A stretch of DNA of 64,000 nucleotides from Streptomyces nitrosporeus (GTDB taxonomy: Bacteria; Actinomycetota; Actinomycetes; Streptomycetales; Streptomycetaceae): contig NZ_CP023702.1 in the NCBI RefSeq assembly GCF_008704555.1, forward strand, positions 682,001 through 746,000. Direction: 5' to 3'. Below are positions 16,871 through 25,023 of this stretch, in pieces; the stretch's first letter is position 1; each line of letters begins with the position of its first letter. A model generated the notes under the pieces. That model ran no database searches. It worked only from the letters and a program-made list of their open reading frames with translations, and had not been told where the DNA came from. The position numbers were made by a program, and so were the translations under genes.

Positions 16871-18037
16871 TCACACCAGGTTGTCCTCGACCGTGAGGCC
16901 GAACGCGCCCCGCCCGTACATGGCGAGGGCGCGTTCCACGTCGTTGGCGACGTGGACGCTGCCCGCGTGGGCGTCGCGCCAGGCGCGTTCGACGGGGTTG
17001 CCGCGGCGCAGGGCGTTGCCGCCGGCGGTCTTGAAGAGCATGTCGATCGCGGCGACGGCGCGTTCGGTGCCGCGTACCTGGTCGCGGCGGGTGCGCAGGC
17101 GGAGTTCCATGGGGATCTCCTTCCGGGCGGTGGCGAGCGCGGTCAGTTCGCGGATGTTCCGGTCCATCTGGAGGATGGTGGCGTCGATGTCGGAGGCCGC
17201 GCGGGCGAGGGCGACCTGGGCGAAGGGGTCCTCGGTGAAGCGGCCGCCGCCGAGGCTGAGCCGGACCCGTTCCTTCATGCGCGACAGGTAGGAGGCGTAG
17301 CCGCCGGAGACCGCGCCGAGGACGGGGGCGGTGATGGCGCTGGTGAAGACCGCGCCGAACGGCAGCCGGTAGAGCGGCCCCTGGTTGACCTGCTGGCCCG
17401 GCACCTTCAGCTGGGCCTGCTCGTAGTTGCGCAGCACGCGGTGTTCGGGGACGAACGCCGAGGTGACGAGGATGTCGTTGCTGGCGGTGCCGCGCAGTCC
17501 GACGACGTCCCACATGTCCTCGATGCGGTAGTCGGCGCGGGGGACGAGGACGGTGAGGAAGTCCACGGGTTTCCCCCGGGCTCCGACGACGAGGGCGCCG
17601 AGCAGGGTCCAGGTGGCGTGCTCGCAGCCGGAGGAGAAGCTCCACCGGCCGGTGAGTTCGTAACCGCCGTCGACGGGGGTGAGCCGGCCCACGGGCGCGT
17701 AGGAGGAGGAGATCCTGACGTCCGGGTCCTCACCCCAGACGTCGTCCTGCGCCCGCTCGGGGAACAGGCCGAGCTGCCAGGCGTGCACCCCCAGGATGGA
17801 CGCCACCCAGCCGGTGGAGCAGCAGAGGGCGGAGATCTCCCGCACCACCTGGTAGAAGTCGGCCGGGTCGTTCTCCAGTCCGCCGTACCGCGCGGGCTGG
17901 AGCATGCGGAACACTCCGGCGTCCGCCAGTTCGCCGATCGTGGACTCCGGTATGCGCCGGGCCTCGTCCGCGGCGGCGGCCCGCTTCTCGATGGCCGGCA
18001 GCAGGGCGCGTACCGACTCCAGAACCTCGTTGTCCAT
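16871..18037 (-). CDS. hsaA: HsaA-type flavin-dependent 3-HSA hydroxylase (oxygenase component)
   Basis: Protein of 388 aa with an acyl-CoA-dehydrogenase-like fold of group D flavin monooxygenases. Segments close to M. tuberculosis HsaA (Rv3570c) include GLENDPADFYQVVREISALC, CSTGWVASILGVHAWQL, VWGEDPDVRISSSYAPVG, FSSGCEHATW, VVGLRGTASND and RAWRDAHAGSVHVANDVERA. HsaA hydroxylates 3-HSA to the catechol 3,4-DHSA using reduced FMN supplied by HsaB. It lies 30 bp downstream of fadD3 on the same strand. A second HsaA-like gene is at 44152; by C-terminal similarity this copy looks the closer match to mycobacterial HsaA. Confidence 0.8.
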   Translation of the reverse strand: MDNEVLESVRALLPAIEKRAAAADEARRIPESTIGELADAGVFRMLQPARYGGLENDPADFYQVVREISALCCSTGWVASILGVHAWQLGLFPERAQDDVWGEDPDVRISSSYAPVGRLTPVDGGYELTGRWSFSSGCEHATWTLLGALVVGARGKPVDFLTVLVPRADYRIEDMWDVVGLRGTASNDILVTSAFVPEHRVLRNYEQAQLKVPGQQVNQGPLYRLPFGAVFTSAITAPVLGAVSGGYASYLSRMKERVRLSLGGGRFTEDPFAQVALARAASDIDATILQMDRNIRELTALATARKEIPMELRLRTRRDQVRGTERAVAAIDMLFKTAGGNALRRGNPVERAWRDAHAGSVHVANDVERALAMYGRGAFGLTVEDNLV

Positions 18038-18067
18038 TCGTCCCGTACCTCCATGCCCTCGCGGGGC

Positions 18068-19696
18068 TCAGATCGTCCGCAGGGCGGTCTTGTCCACCTT
18101 GCCGGTGGCGTTGCGTGGGAAGGCCCCCAGGACGACGATCTCGCGGGGGACCTTGAAGTTGGCGAGCCGTTCGCGGCAGTGGCCGGCGAGGGCACCGGGG
18201 TCGGCCTCGGCCCCCGGGCGTGCGGTGACGTAGGCGCGTCCTACCTCGCCGAGCCGGGCGTCGGGGATGCCGAGCACGGCGGCCTCGGCGACGGCTTCGT
18301 GTGCGGTGAGCACCTGCTCGACCTCGGCCGGGTAGACGTTGAACCCGCCGACCACGAACATGTCCTTGAGCCGGTCGGTGATGACGAGGTTGCCGCGTGC
18401 GTCGAGGTGGCCGACGTCTCCCGTGGCCAGCCAGCCGTCCGCGTCGACGGCGGCGGCGGTGGCCTCCGGGTCGTCGAGGTAGCCCCGCATCACGTTGTAG
18501 CCGCGTACCAGGATCTCGCCGTCCTGCCCGGCGGGGAGCACGGTCCGGTCCTTCCCGTCCACCACCCGGACCTCGACCCCGTCCAGGGGGCGGCCCGCGG
18601 TCAGGGCGACGGTCTCGGCGTCGTCGTCGGCCGAGCAGGCGGAGACCGTGCCGCAGCTCTCGGTGAGCCCGTAGGCGGTGAGTACGTCGGGGAAGAGCTC
18701 GGCGCGCATCCGCCGTACGAGGGCGACGGGGACGACGGCCGCGCCGGTGACCGCGAGCCGCAGCGACGACAGGTCGAAGCCGTCCCGGCCGGGCGCGCCG
18801 AGCAGTTCGGTGTAGATCGTGGGCGGGCCGGGCAGGACGGTGATCCGCTCGGCCTCGACGGTCCGCAGCACCCGCCCCACCTCGAAGACGGGGTGGAGGA
18901 CCATGGCGGTGCCCCGCAGCAGGCAGGCCAGCACCCCGGCCTTGTAGCCGAAGCAGTGGAACATCGGGTTGACGATCAGGTAGCGGTCCTGGCCGGTGAG
19001 TCCGGTGCGGCCGGACCAGGCGCGGTAGGTGGCGAGGTTCTGCCGGTGGGTGGTGAGGGCCCCCTTGGGGCGGCCGGTGGTTCCCGAGGTGAACAGCAGG
19101 TCCGAGGGGTCGTCGGGCCGTACTCCGGCGGTGTGCGCGTCCGCCTCGGCGCCGGGCAGCCCGGCGCCGAGGCGGAGGAACTCCTCCCAGGCGAGGGCGG
19201 CGGGGCGGGTGGCGGCGTCGAAGGTCACCACCCGCTCCAGGGAGGCGGGACGGCCCGCGTCCCGTGGGCCGTCCCCGGTGTGCAGCATGGAGAGGTAGTC
19301 CTTGCCGAGGAAGCCGTTCTCGACGAACAGCAGCCGTGCGCCGCTGCGTTCCAGGAGCCAGCGCGCCTCGGCGCCCTTGTAGCGGGTGTTGACGGGGACG
19401 AGTACCGCCCCGGCCGAGGTGGTGGCGAGCGCGGCCACGACCCAGCGGTGGCTGTTGGGGGCCCATACGGCGATCCGGTCCCCGCGCCGCACGCCGAGGG
19501 CGATCAGCGACTTCACGGCGGCCCGCACCTGTTCGCGCAGCTGTGCCCAGGTCAGCCGGACGTCGCCGTCCACGACCGCCTCCCCGCCGGGGTCGCGCAG
19601 TGCGGCGGCGGTGAGCGCGGCGGGGATGGTCAGGGGGTGCCCGGGATCGGTCCCGTGCGTGCGGTCGGCCCCGGCTGCGGGCTCGGACTCGGTCAT
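18068..19696 (-). CDS. fadD3: HIP-CoA ligase FadD3
   Basis: 542-aa ANL-superfamily acyl-CoA synthetase. Motifs: LLFTSGTTGRPKGA (P-loop), FHCFGYKAGV, YGLTESCGTVS, GWLATGDVGHLD, and RLKDMFVVGGFNVYPAEVE with the C-terminal Lys in NATGKVDKTAL. The overall pattern fits FadD3 (Rv3561), which activates HIP to HIP-CoA; HIP-CoA is the inducer that releases KstR2. Unlike M. tuberculosis, it is not beside fadE30 but in an hsaA-linked minus-strand operon with an SDR upstream. FadD3 rather than another ligase is inferred from similarity and context. Confidence 0.8.
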   Translation of the reverse strand: MTESEPAAGADRTHGTDPGHPLTIPAALTAAALRDPGGEAVVDGDVRLTWAQLREQVRAAVKSLIALGVRRGDRIAVWAPNSHRWVVAALATTSAGAVLVPVNTRYKGAEARWLLERSGARLLFVENGFLGKDYLSMLHTGDGPRDAGRPASLERVVTFDAATRPAALAWEEFLRLGAGLPGAEADAHTAGVRPDDPSDLLFTSGTTGRPKGALTTHRQNLATYRAWSGRTGLTGQDRYLIVNPMFHCFGYKAGVLACLLRGTAMVLHPVFEVGRVLRTVEAERITVLPGPPTIYTELLGAPGRDGFDLSSLRLAVTGAAVVPVALVRRMRAELFPDVLTAYGLTESCGTVSACSADDDAETVALTAGRPLDGVEVRVVDGKDRTVLPAGQDGEILVRGYNVMRGYLDDPEATAAAVDADGWLATGDVGHLDARGNLVITDRLKDMFVVGGFNVYPAEVEQVLTAHEAVAEAAVLGIPDARLGEVGRAYVTARPGAEADPGALAGHCRERLANFKVPREIVVLGAFPRNATGKVDKTALRTI

Positions 19697-19749
19697 GTCT
19701 TCTCCGGTAGGGGGCGGTGTGCGGCGGCGGGGCCCTGGCCGGCATCGCG

Positions 19750-20544
19750 TCAGCTGGAGGGCGGCAGGAGCTTCCTGGACGCCTCGTGGGCGCCGAGGAC
19801 CAGTTCGGCGCGCGGGAAGCCGCTGCGCCGTTCGGCCGTTCCCGCGTTCCCGCCGGCGACCAGGACGGGGCCGTCCGCGAGGTGTTCCAGCCCCTCCCGG
19901 GCGACGTCGTCGGGTTCGGCGACCCGCAGGCCCGGGATGTCCATGCGGAGTCCGGCGCGCTCCATCGCGGGGGTCCTGGTGACGCCGAGGACCAGTTCGA
20001 GCACGTGCACGCCGTACGGCCGCAGTTCCAGCCACAGCCCCTCGGCGAAGATCCGGCCGAACGCCTTCGCGGCGGAGTAGACGCTGATCTGCGCCTGGCC
20101 CATGTATCCGGAGAGCGAGCCGACCAGCATGATGCCGCCGCGCCGCCGTTCCTTCATCAGGGCGCCGAAGTGGTGGGTGAGGGCGAGCTGTGCGGTGATG
20201 TTCAGGTCCAGGACGCCCTGGACGCGGTCGAGTTCGCCGGTGACGAACTCGTGGCCGTAGCTGTTCGCGCCCGCGTTGAAGATCAGCAGGCCGATCTCCA
20301 GGGGGTCGGTGACGGCCCGGACCGAGGCCAGGGCGTCCGGGTCGAGCAGGTCGAGGGCGAGGGTGCGCACCTCGACGCCCTTGGCGCGGACCCGGCCGGC
20401 GGTCTCCTCCAGCGGGCCGGGTTTCCGGGCGATCAGGACCAGGTTGATCCCGGCGTCGGCGAGCTGGTGCGCGAACGAGGCGCCGACCCCTTCGGAGCCT
20501 CCGGCGATGACCGCCCACAGCCCGTACACGCTCTTGTCGATCAT
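19750..20544 (-). CDS. Short-chain dehydrogenase/reductase
   Basis: 264 aa; the ATG at 20544 has GAGAGGAA upstream. It has an SDR fold with a variant glycine motif (AGGSEGVG, about 14-21), FNAGANSYG, the Ser of LVGSLSG and YSAAK. The pattern, with its long substrate loop, resembles 17-beta-HSD/DltE-type SDRs acting on steroids or lipids. It probably forms one operon with fadD3 and hsaA. A putative operator-hairpin (20616-20638) lies 75 bp upstream, one of six related dyads in the island. Confidence 0.75.
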   Translation of the reverse strand: MIDKSVYGLWAVIAGGSEGVGASFAHQLADAGINLVLIARKPGPLEETAGRVRAKGVEVRTLALDLLDPDALASVRAVTDPLEIGLLIFNAGANSYGHEFVTGELDRVQGVLDLNITAQLALTHHFGALMKERRRGGIMLVGSLSGYMGQAQISVYSAAKAFGRIFAEGLWLELRPYGVHVLELVLGVTRTPAMERAGLRMDIPGLRVAEPDDVAREGLEHLADGPVLVAGGNAGTAERRSGFPRAELVLGAHEASRKLLPPSS

Positions 20545-20618
20545 CGGGTTCCTCTCGTCACTGCGTTGCCCGGCGGTGCGGTGACCGTAGAACGGCCCCC
20601 GCACCGCCGCCGCCGGGC

Positions 20619-20635
20619 ATCCCGGCCAGTGGGAT
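20619..20635. promoter_or_regulatory. 17-bp dyad, site E (SDR-fadD3-hsaA promoter)
   Basis: ATCCC-GGCCAGT-GGGAT, an inverted repeat with a 7-bp spacer. It is extended here to an 8-bp perfect stem (20616-20623 with 20631-20638). It ends 75 bp before the SDR start at 20544 and just after the FAD gene stop. Confidence 0.55.
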
Positions 20636-20645
20636 GCCGTGCCGG

Positions 20646-22196
20646 TCAGGCGGGGCCGGGGCCGGTGGTCATGTGCCGTACGGCCAGGGAGGCGAAGACC
20701 ATGGCGGTGCCGATGGGCACGCCGGGGCCCGGGTAGACGCGGCCCGTGAAGGAGGCGCTGGTGTTCCCCGCGGCGTACAGGCCCGGCAGCGGCCGGCCGC
20801 CGGTGTCCAGGACGCGGGCGTCGGGGTCGGTGCGCAGGCCGCCCTTGGTGCCGAGGTCGGCGGGGACCAGCCGGACCGCGTAGTAGGGCGGGCGGTCGAG
20901 CGGGACCAGGCAGGGGTTGGGGCCGGGGGCGTTCTTCCGGTCGGCGAAGAACAGGCCGTAGGGGTCCTCGCCGCGGTGGTGGTCCTCGTCGGTGCCGGTG
21001 GCGGCGAAGCCGTTGAAGCGGGCGACGGTCCCGGTCAGGGCTTCGGCCGGTACGCCGATGAGCGCGGCCAGCTCCGGGAGCGAGTCCGCCCGGACCCAGG
21101 CGGCGGCCGTCGGGTGCCCGGCCGGTCCGACGGGCGGCACGGTGATGGCGGGCAGGGCGCCGCCCTGGCGGGAGTCGAAGACCAGGTGGGCGGGCGCCTG
21201 CGCGGCGGCGATGGCGCGGCCCATCCGGTCGTAGGGCAGTGATTCGTCGGCGAAGCGCCGCCCGTCGCCGTCCACGACGATGCCGCCGCGCAGCCCGAGG
21301 GTGAACGCGGCCGACCCGTCGGGGAGTTCGGTGCCCGGACACCACCATGCCTCGTCCATGAGGCCGGTGGCGGCCCCCGCGGCGACGGCGGCGCGCAGGA
21401 CCTCGCCGGTGTTGGTGCCCCGGGGGGCCATGCTCCAGGCGGCGGTGCCCGGGACCCGGTTCTCGGTGCGCAGCGTGTCGTCGCCCTCGAAGCCTCCGGC
21501 GGCCAGCAGCACGCCGCGTACGGCCCGTATCCGGACCGTGCCGTGCGGAGTGCGGGCCTCGACGCCGGTGATCCGGCCGTCCTCGGTGACCAGGCCGGTG
21601 ACGTGGTGCCCGGTGCGGATGTGCGCGTTGCCGGTGCGGGTGGCGGCGAGCAGGAGGCGGCCGATCAGGGCGCGGCCCTGGCGGAGCGGCCCGTCGGGGT
21701 GGCTCTGCCCGGCCCGGTCGCGGTCGACGGCGGGGCGTACGAGCGGCAGGAGGTCGCCGAGTTCCTCCGGTTCCAGGTCGAGGGGGACGAAGGAGCGTCC
21801 GGCGTCCATCCGGCCGGGGGCGGGGACGTAGTCGGGGAAGGCCTGCCAGGCGAAGGTGAGGGCGGGGTCCTGTTCGAGCCGGGCGACCAGTTCGGGGGCG
21901 TGCCGCAGGAATGCCTCGCGGCGTTCGGGCTCCGCGTCGCCGGTGAGGGTCCGCAGATAGGTCTCCGCCGCTTCGGTGGAGTCGCCGAGGCCCGCCCGTT
22001 CCTGCACCTGGGTGCCGGGCAGCCAGCAGGCCGCCCCGGAGTACGCGGAGGTGCCGCCGAGCAGTGCCGTCCGTTCCAGTACGACGGTGTCATGGCCGTC
22101 CGCGGCGGCGATCAGGGCGCCGGTCATCGCTCCCGCCCCGGACCCGACGACGATCACCTCGTGGGTGGCGTCCCATTCCTGCCGGCGCTCGTGCAT
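20646..22196 (-). CDS. KstD-like FAD-dependent ketosteroid dehydrogenase
   Basis: 516 aa; the start at 22196 is set by AGGAGGGGC. N-terminal FAD motif VVGSGAGAMTGALIAA (about 16-31), then GGTSAYSGAACWLPG. The C-terminus has YYAVRLVPADLGTKGG and RVYPGPGVPIG, which corresponds to the KstD active-site Tyr/Gly region. It is shorter and less KstD-like than the gene at 48457, so its substrate may be a different 3-oxosteroid or side-chain form. It is transcribed divergently from the KstR-like regulator. Confidence 0.75.
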   Translation of the reverse strand: MHERRQEWDATHEVIVVGSGAGAMTGALIAAADGHDTVVLERTALLGGTSAYSGAACWLPGTQVQERAGLGDSTEAAETYLRTLTGDAEPERREAFLRHAPELVARLEQDPALTFAWQAFPDYVPAPGRMDAGRSFVPLDLEPEELGDLLPLVRPAVDRDRAGQSHPDGPLRQGRALIGRLLLAATRTGNAHIRTGHHVTGLVTEDGRITGVEARTPHGTVRIRAVRGVLLAAGGFEGDDTLRTENRVPGTAAWSMAPRGTNTGEVLRAAVAAGAATGLMDEAWWCPGTELPDGSAAFTLGLRGGIVVDGDGRRFADESLPYDRMGRAIAAAQAPAHLVFDSRQGGALPAITVPPVGPAGHPTAAAWVRADSLPELAALIGVPAEALTGTVARFNGFAATGTDEDHHRGEDPYGLFFADRKNAPGPNPCLVPLDRPPYYAVRLVPADLGTKGGLRTDPDARVLDTGGRPLPGLYAAGNTSASFTGRVYPGPGVPIGTAMVFASLAVRHMTTGPGPA

Positions 22197-22265
22197 GTGC
22201 CCCTCCTGTGCCTCGGTGGTGTGGGGGCCCAGCAGATCCCGGGGACGGGGCCGGCGGCGGCCCGG

Positions 22266-22282
22266 GTCCCGCTGACCGGTAC
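22266..22282. promoter_or_regulatory. 17-bp dyad, site A (KstD-like / KstR-like divergent promoter)
   Basis: GTCCC-GCTGACC-GGTAC, 70 bp before the FAD gene start (22196) and 102 bp before the TetR start (22385). It is one of six related sites in the island. Confidence 0.6.
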
Positions 22283-22384
22283 GGACCCGGCCCCTGGGCG
22301 GCGCCGGACGGCGCGGCGGGCCGGGCGTATCCTCTGAGGCCGCTGATCCGGCTGGCGGACGCGGTACGGGAATGGGGGGCGCGT

Positions 22385-23080
22385 GTGCCCAGAATCGCCG
22401 AGGCAAGGGCGGGGGCGGAGCCGACGTCGCCCCGGCAGCGCGCACGCCGGCAGAGCATCCTGCGGGTGGCGGCGGACCTCGCGGCGGAGACCGGGCTCGA
22501 ACGGGTCCAGATGCACGAGGTGGCGAAGTCCGCGGGCGTGGCGATCGGCACCCTGTACCGCTACTTCCCGTCGAAGATCCACCTGTTCACGGCGCTGATG
22601 GCCGACCAGATCGAGGGTTTCGCGGCACGGCTGCCGCAGCGCGGGCCCGGTGTGTCCCCCGAGGACGCCGTCTTCGAGGCGCTGGGCAGCGCCACGCGCA
22701 AGCTGCTGCGCCGGCCGGCCCTGGCCACGGCGATGATCCAGTCGGCGAACGCGGCCCGCGCGTCGACCGTGCCGGACCTCGCGCGGATCGACTCCGGGTT
22801 CCTCGATCTGCTGCTGCGGGCCTGGGGCGTCGAGCGGCCCACGGAGCACCACATCACCCGGCTGCGGCTGCTGATCCTGCTCTGGTACGGGGTCCTCCAG
22901 TCCCGGCTCAACGAGCGGCTGTCCCCCGAGAAGGCCGACGCCGACCTGCGGATGGCCTGCCGGCTGCTGCTCGCCCCGGAGACGGACGGGGGCGCGGAGA
23001 CGGACGGGGGCGCGGGGGCGGACGGGGGCGCGGGGGCGGATCCGGGCGCGGGGGCGGGCCGGGGTACGGGGACGGGCTGA
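22385..23080 (+). CDS. kstR: KstR-like TetR-family repressor
   Basis: 231 aa from GTG 22385 with GGGAATGGGG upstream. The helix-turn-helix spans residues 40-63 (RVQMHEVAKSAGVAIGTLYRYFPSK), and the recognition-helix motif GTLYRYFPSKIHLF is very like KstR (Rv3574). The ligand domain is more divergent. The last 30 or so residues are a Gly/Ala/Asp/Thr repeat encoded by DNA repeats, absent from mycobacterial KstR. KstR represses the side-chain and ring genes and responds to 3-oxo-cholestenoyl-CoA-type ligands. Assignment as functional KstR is inferred; its operator may be the site at 22266. Confidence 0.7.
   Translation: MPRIAEARAGAEPTSPRQRARRQSILRVAADLAAETGLERVQMHEVAKSAGVAIGTLYRYFPSKIHLFTALMADQIEGFAARLPQRGPGVSPEDAVFEALGSATRKLLRRPALATAMIQSANAARASTVPDLARIDSGFLDLLLRAWGVERPTEHHITRLRLLILLWYGVLQSRLNERLSPEKADADLRMACRLLLAPETDGGAETDGGAGADGGAGADPGAGAGRGTGTG
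22978..23068 (+). repeat. Short tandem repeats encoding the KstR-like C-terminal tail
   Basis: Imperfect units of about 15 bp (GCGGAGACGGACGGG, then GCGGGGGCGGACGGG) repeat several times and encode ETDGGA/GADGGA. The length is likely variable between strains. Confidence 0.6.
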
Positions 23081-23084
23081 CTCC

Positions 23085-23110
23085 GCCCGGCCGGCGTCCG
23101 CCGGCCGGGC
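23085..23110. terminator. Bidirectional terminator between kstR-like and SDR genes
   Basis: Perfect 11-bp stem GCCCGGCCGGC (23085-23095) with GCCGGCCGGGC (23100-23110) and a 4-nt loop, in the 37-bp gap between convergent genes. Confidence 0.7.
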
Positions 23111-23117
23111 ACGGGCG

Positions 23118-24104
23118 TCACGGGGTCTTCTGCGTGCCCGTCGTGTCGAGGCCGGCGACGCTGTACGCGGCGTAGGTCCGGTAGGGGTCGCGGCCGCTGA
23201 AGTACGGCGTCAGCTGGGCGTCCAGTTCCTCTGCGGTGAAGGTGCCGCCGGCGGCGGTGAACTTGTGTTCCACGGTGGGCGGGGCGAGCAGGGCGACCAT
23301 GTCGCCGTAGGCGACGAAGACCTGCCCGTTGATCCCGTCGGCGGCCGGTGAGGCGAGGTGGCCGACGAGGGTGGCGACGCGTTCGGGCGCCATGATGTCC
23401 AGGCCGCCCGGTGCGCCCACCCCGTCGCCGAAGGCCTCGGCGGTCATGGCGGTGCGGGCCCGCGGGCAGATGGCGTTGGCGCGCACTCCGTAGCGGGCCA
23501 GGCCCTGGGCGGTGGCCAGGGTGAGGGCGGTGATGCCGGCCTTGGCGGCGGAGTAGTTCGGCTGTCCGGGGGCGCCGAAGAGGAAGGCCTCGGACGAGGT
23601 GTTGACCACCCGGCCGTAGACCGGGCCTCCGGACGCCTTGCTCGCGGCGCGCCAGTGCGCGGCGGCGGCCCGGGAGACGGCGGCGTGGCCCTTGAGGTGG
23701 ATCCGGATGACGTCGTCCCAGTCGGACTCGGTCAGGTTGAACAGCATCTTGTCGCGCAGCACACCGGCGTTGTTGACGACGACGTCCAGGCTGCCGAAGC
23801 TGTCCAGGGCGGCCTGGACCAGCCGGTCGCCCATCGACCACTCACCGACGTCGCCGGTGACGGCCACCGCCCTGCCGCCGAGTTCCCTGATCTCGGCGAC
23901 GACGTCCTCGGCGGAGGGGCCGACGTCGTTGACCACCACGTCGGCACCGAGGCCGGCGAGTGCGAGCGCCTCGGCGCGGCCGAGTCCGGCCCCGGCGCCG
24001 GTGACGACGGCGGTGCGGCCCTCCAGCGTCCGTGCCGGGGTCCCCGCCGAGGGGGTGTCCGCCGGAGGGGTGGGTGCCGAGGGGGTGTTCGCTGCGGAGC
24101 TCAT
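23118..24104 (-). CDS. Hsd4A/ChsB1-like SDR (side-chain 3-hydroxyacyl-CoA dehydrogenase)
   Basis: 328 aa; the ATG at 24104 has AAAGAGG upstream. It has a proline-rich N-terminal leader of about 25 residues. The SDR core follows: TGAGAGLGRAEALALAGLGADVVVND (about 35-60), NNAGVLRDKMLFN, Ser of NTSSEAF, and YSAAK. The NAD-type Asp after beta-2 and the length fit multifunctional-enzyme-type SDRs such as Rv3502c (Hsd4A/ChsB1), which oxidises the side-chain hydroxyacyl-CoA. Exact orthology is inferred. Its promoter has a KstR-like box and shares a two-part element with fadA5. Confidence 0.7.
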   Translation of the reverse strand: MSSAANTPSAPTPPADTPSAGTPARTLEGRTAVVTGAGAGLGRAEALALAGLGADVVVNDVGPSAEDVVAEIRELGGRAVAVTGDVGEWSMGDRLVQAALDSFGSLDVVVNNAGVLRDKMLFNLTESDWDDVIRIHLKGHAAVSRAAAAHWRAASKASGGPVYGRVVNTSSEAFLFGAPGQPNYSAAKAGITALTLATAQGLARYGVRANAICPRARTAMTAEAFGDGVGAPGGLDIMAPERVATLVGHLASPAADGINGQVFVAYGDMVALLAPPTVEHKFTAAGGTFTAEELDAQLTPYFSGRDPYRTYAAYSVAGLDTTGTQKTP

Positions 24105-24194
24105 GCTGCCTCTTTCCGTGTTCCGTGGAGCCGGGGATGCACCGGACGCACCCCGGCGGCCGCGTTGCCCGCCGGGGTGCGCCCCGCCCATGAA

Positions 24195-24212
24195 ACTAGT
24201 ATTGATTTCAGT
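24195..24212. promoter_or_regulatory. KstR-like AT-rich box before the Hsd4A-like gene
   Basis: ACTAGTATTGATTTCAGT lies in an AT-rich island about 90 bp upstream of the minus-strand start. It aligns with the clearer box in the fadA5 promoter at 11 of the first 17 positions. The shared ACTAG start is reminiscent of the published KstR operator. Confidence 0.5.
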
Positions 24213-24227
24213 TTTGGCGCCGTGGCT

Positions 24228-24241
24228 GTCCCGTTCAGTGG
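24228..24241. promoter_or_regulatory. Upstream half of a two-part promoter element (site H)
   Basis: GTCCCGTTCAGTGG starts exactly 33 bp from the start of the KstR-like box. The same spacing and near-identical sequence occur before fadA5. It overlaps the hsaE stop codon. Confidence 0.5.
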
Positions 24242-25023
24242 ACGAAGCCGACGGAGACCGAGCCGAGCCCCTCGAAGTCGGCCCGGTACTCCTCCCCCGG
24301 CCGGACGTCCACGGCCCTGGTGCAGGAACCGGGCAGGATCACGTGCCCGGCCTCCAGCCGCACCCCGAAGGACGCGACCTTGCGGGCCAGCCAGGCGACG
24401 GCCTCGGTGGGGTCGCCGAGGACCGCGCTGGTGTTGCCCCGGGCGATCTCCTCCCCGTCCCGGTGGAGCACGGCGGCGATGCCGGCGGGGTCCAGGTCCT
24501 GGGGGCGGACCCGGGCGGAGCCGAGGACGAAGCCCGCGGACGAGGCGTTGTCGGCGATGGTGTCGGCGATCCGGATCCTCCAGTCCTTGATCCGGCTGTC
24601 GATGAGTTCGATGGCGGGGACGATGTACTCGGTGGCGGCGAGGACGTCGGCGGTGGTGCACCCTTCGCCGGGCAGGCTCCGGCCGAGTACGTAGCCGATC
24701 TCGACCTCGATGCGGGGGTAGCAGTAGCGGCCGGCCTCGACGGGGGTCCCCTCGGGCAGCACCATGTCGGAGAGCAGATGGCCGTAGTCCGGCTCGTCCA
24801 CGCCCATCATCTGCTGCATGACCTCGGAGGAGAGGCCGACCTTGTGCCCGCTGACGGTCTTCCCCTCGTCCAGCTGCCTGCGGATGTTCAGCAGCTGGAT
24901 CCCGTAGGCGTCCTCGGTGCCGATGCCCGGGTAGGTGGTGGTGAGCGGGTCGGCCGGGATCCGGTCGCGCTGTGCGGCCCACAGCACCGAGGCGGCCTCG
25001 GCGCGCTGCGCTGGTTCAAGCAT
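24235..25023 (-). CDS. hsaE: 2-hydroxypenta-2,4-dienoate hydratase HsaE
   Basis: Protein of 262 aa, normal for the 2-keto-4-pentenoate hydratase/fumarylacetoacetase-like family. Visible landmarks are GHKVGLSSEVMQQMMGV (about 59-75), the metal-site region RIEVEIGYVLG (about 104-114), and ELIDSRIKDW. HsaE hydrates the five-carbon dienoate released from ring A by HsaD, feeding HsaF and HsaG. Here it is separated from hsaFG and instead closes the side-chain operon, overlapping the preceding MaoC gene by 8 bp. Confidence 0.88.
   Translation of the reverse strand: MLEPAQRAEAASVLWAAQRDRIPADPLTTTYPGIGTEDAYGIQLLNIRRQLDEGKTVSGHKVGLSSEVMQQMMGVDEPDYGHLLSDMVLPEGTPVEAGRYCYPRIEVEIGYVLGRSLPGEGCTTADVLAATEYIVPAIELIDSRIKDWRIRIADTIADNASSAGFVLGSARVRPQDLDPAGIAAVLHRDGEEIARGNTSAVLGDPTEAVAWLARKVASFGVRLEAGHVILPGSCTRAVDVRPGEEYRADFEGLGSVSVGFVH

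Noticed and set aside
16286..20080. Open frame of about 1260 codons on the plus strand
   Set aside because: It is antisense to hsaA, fadD3 and an SDR, all of which have clear family motifs. Its translation is low-complexity Gly/Val/Asp, typical of an opposite-strand shadow in GC-rich DNA.
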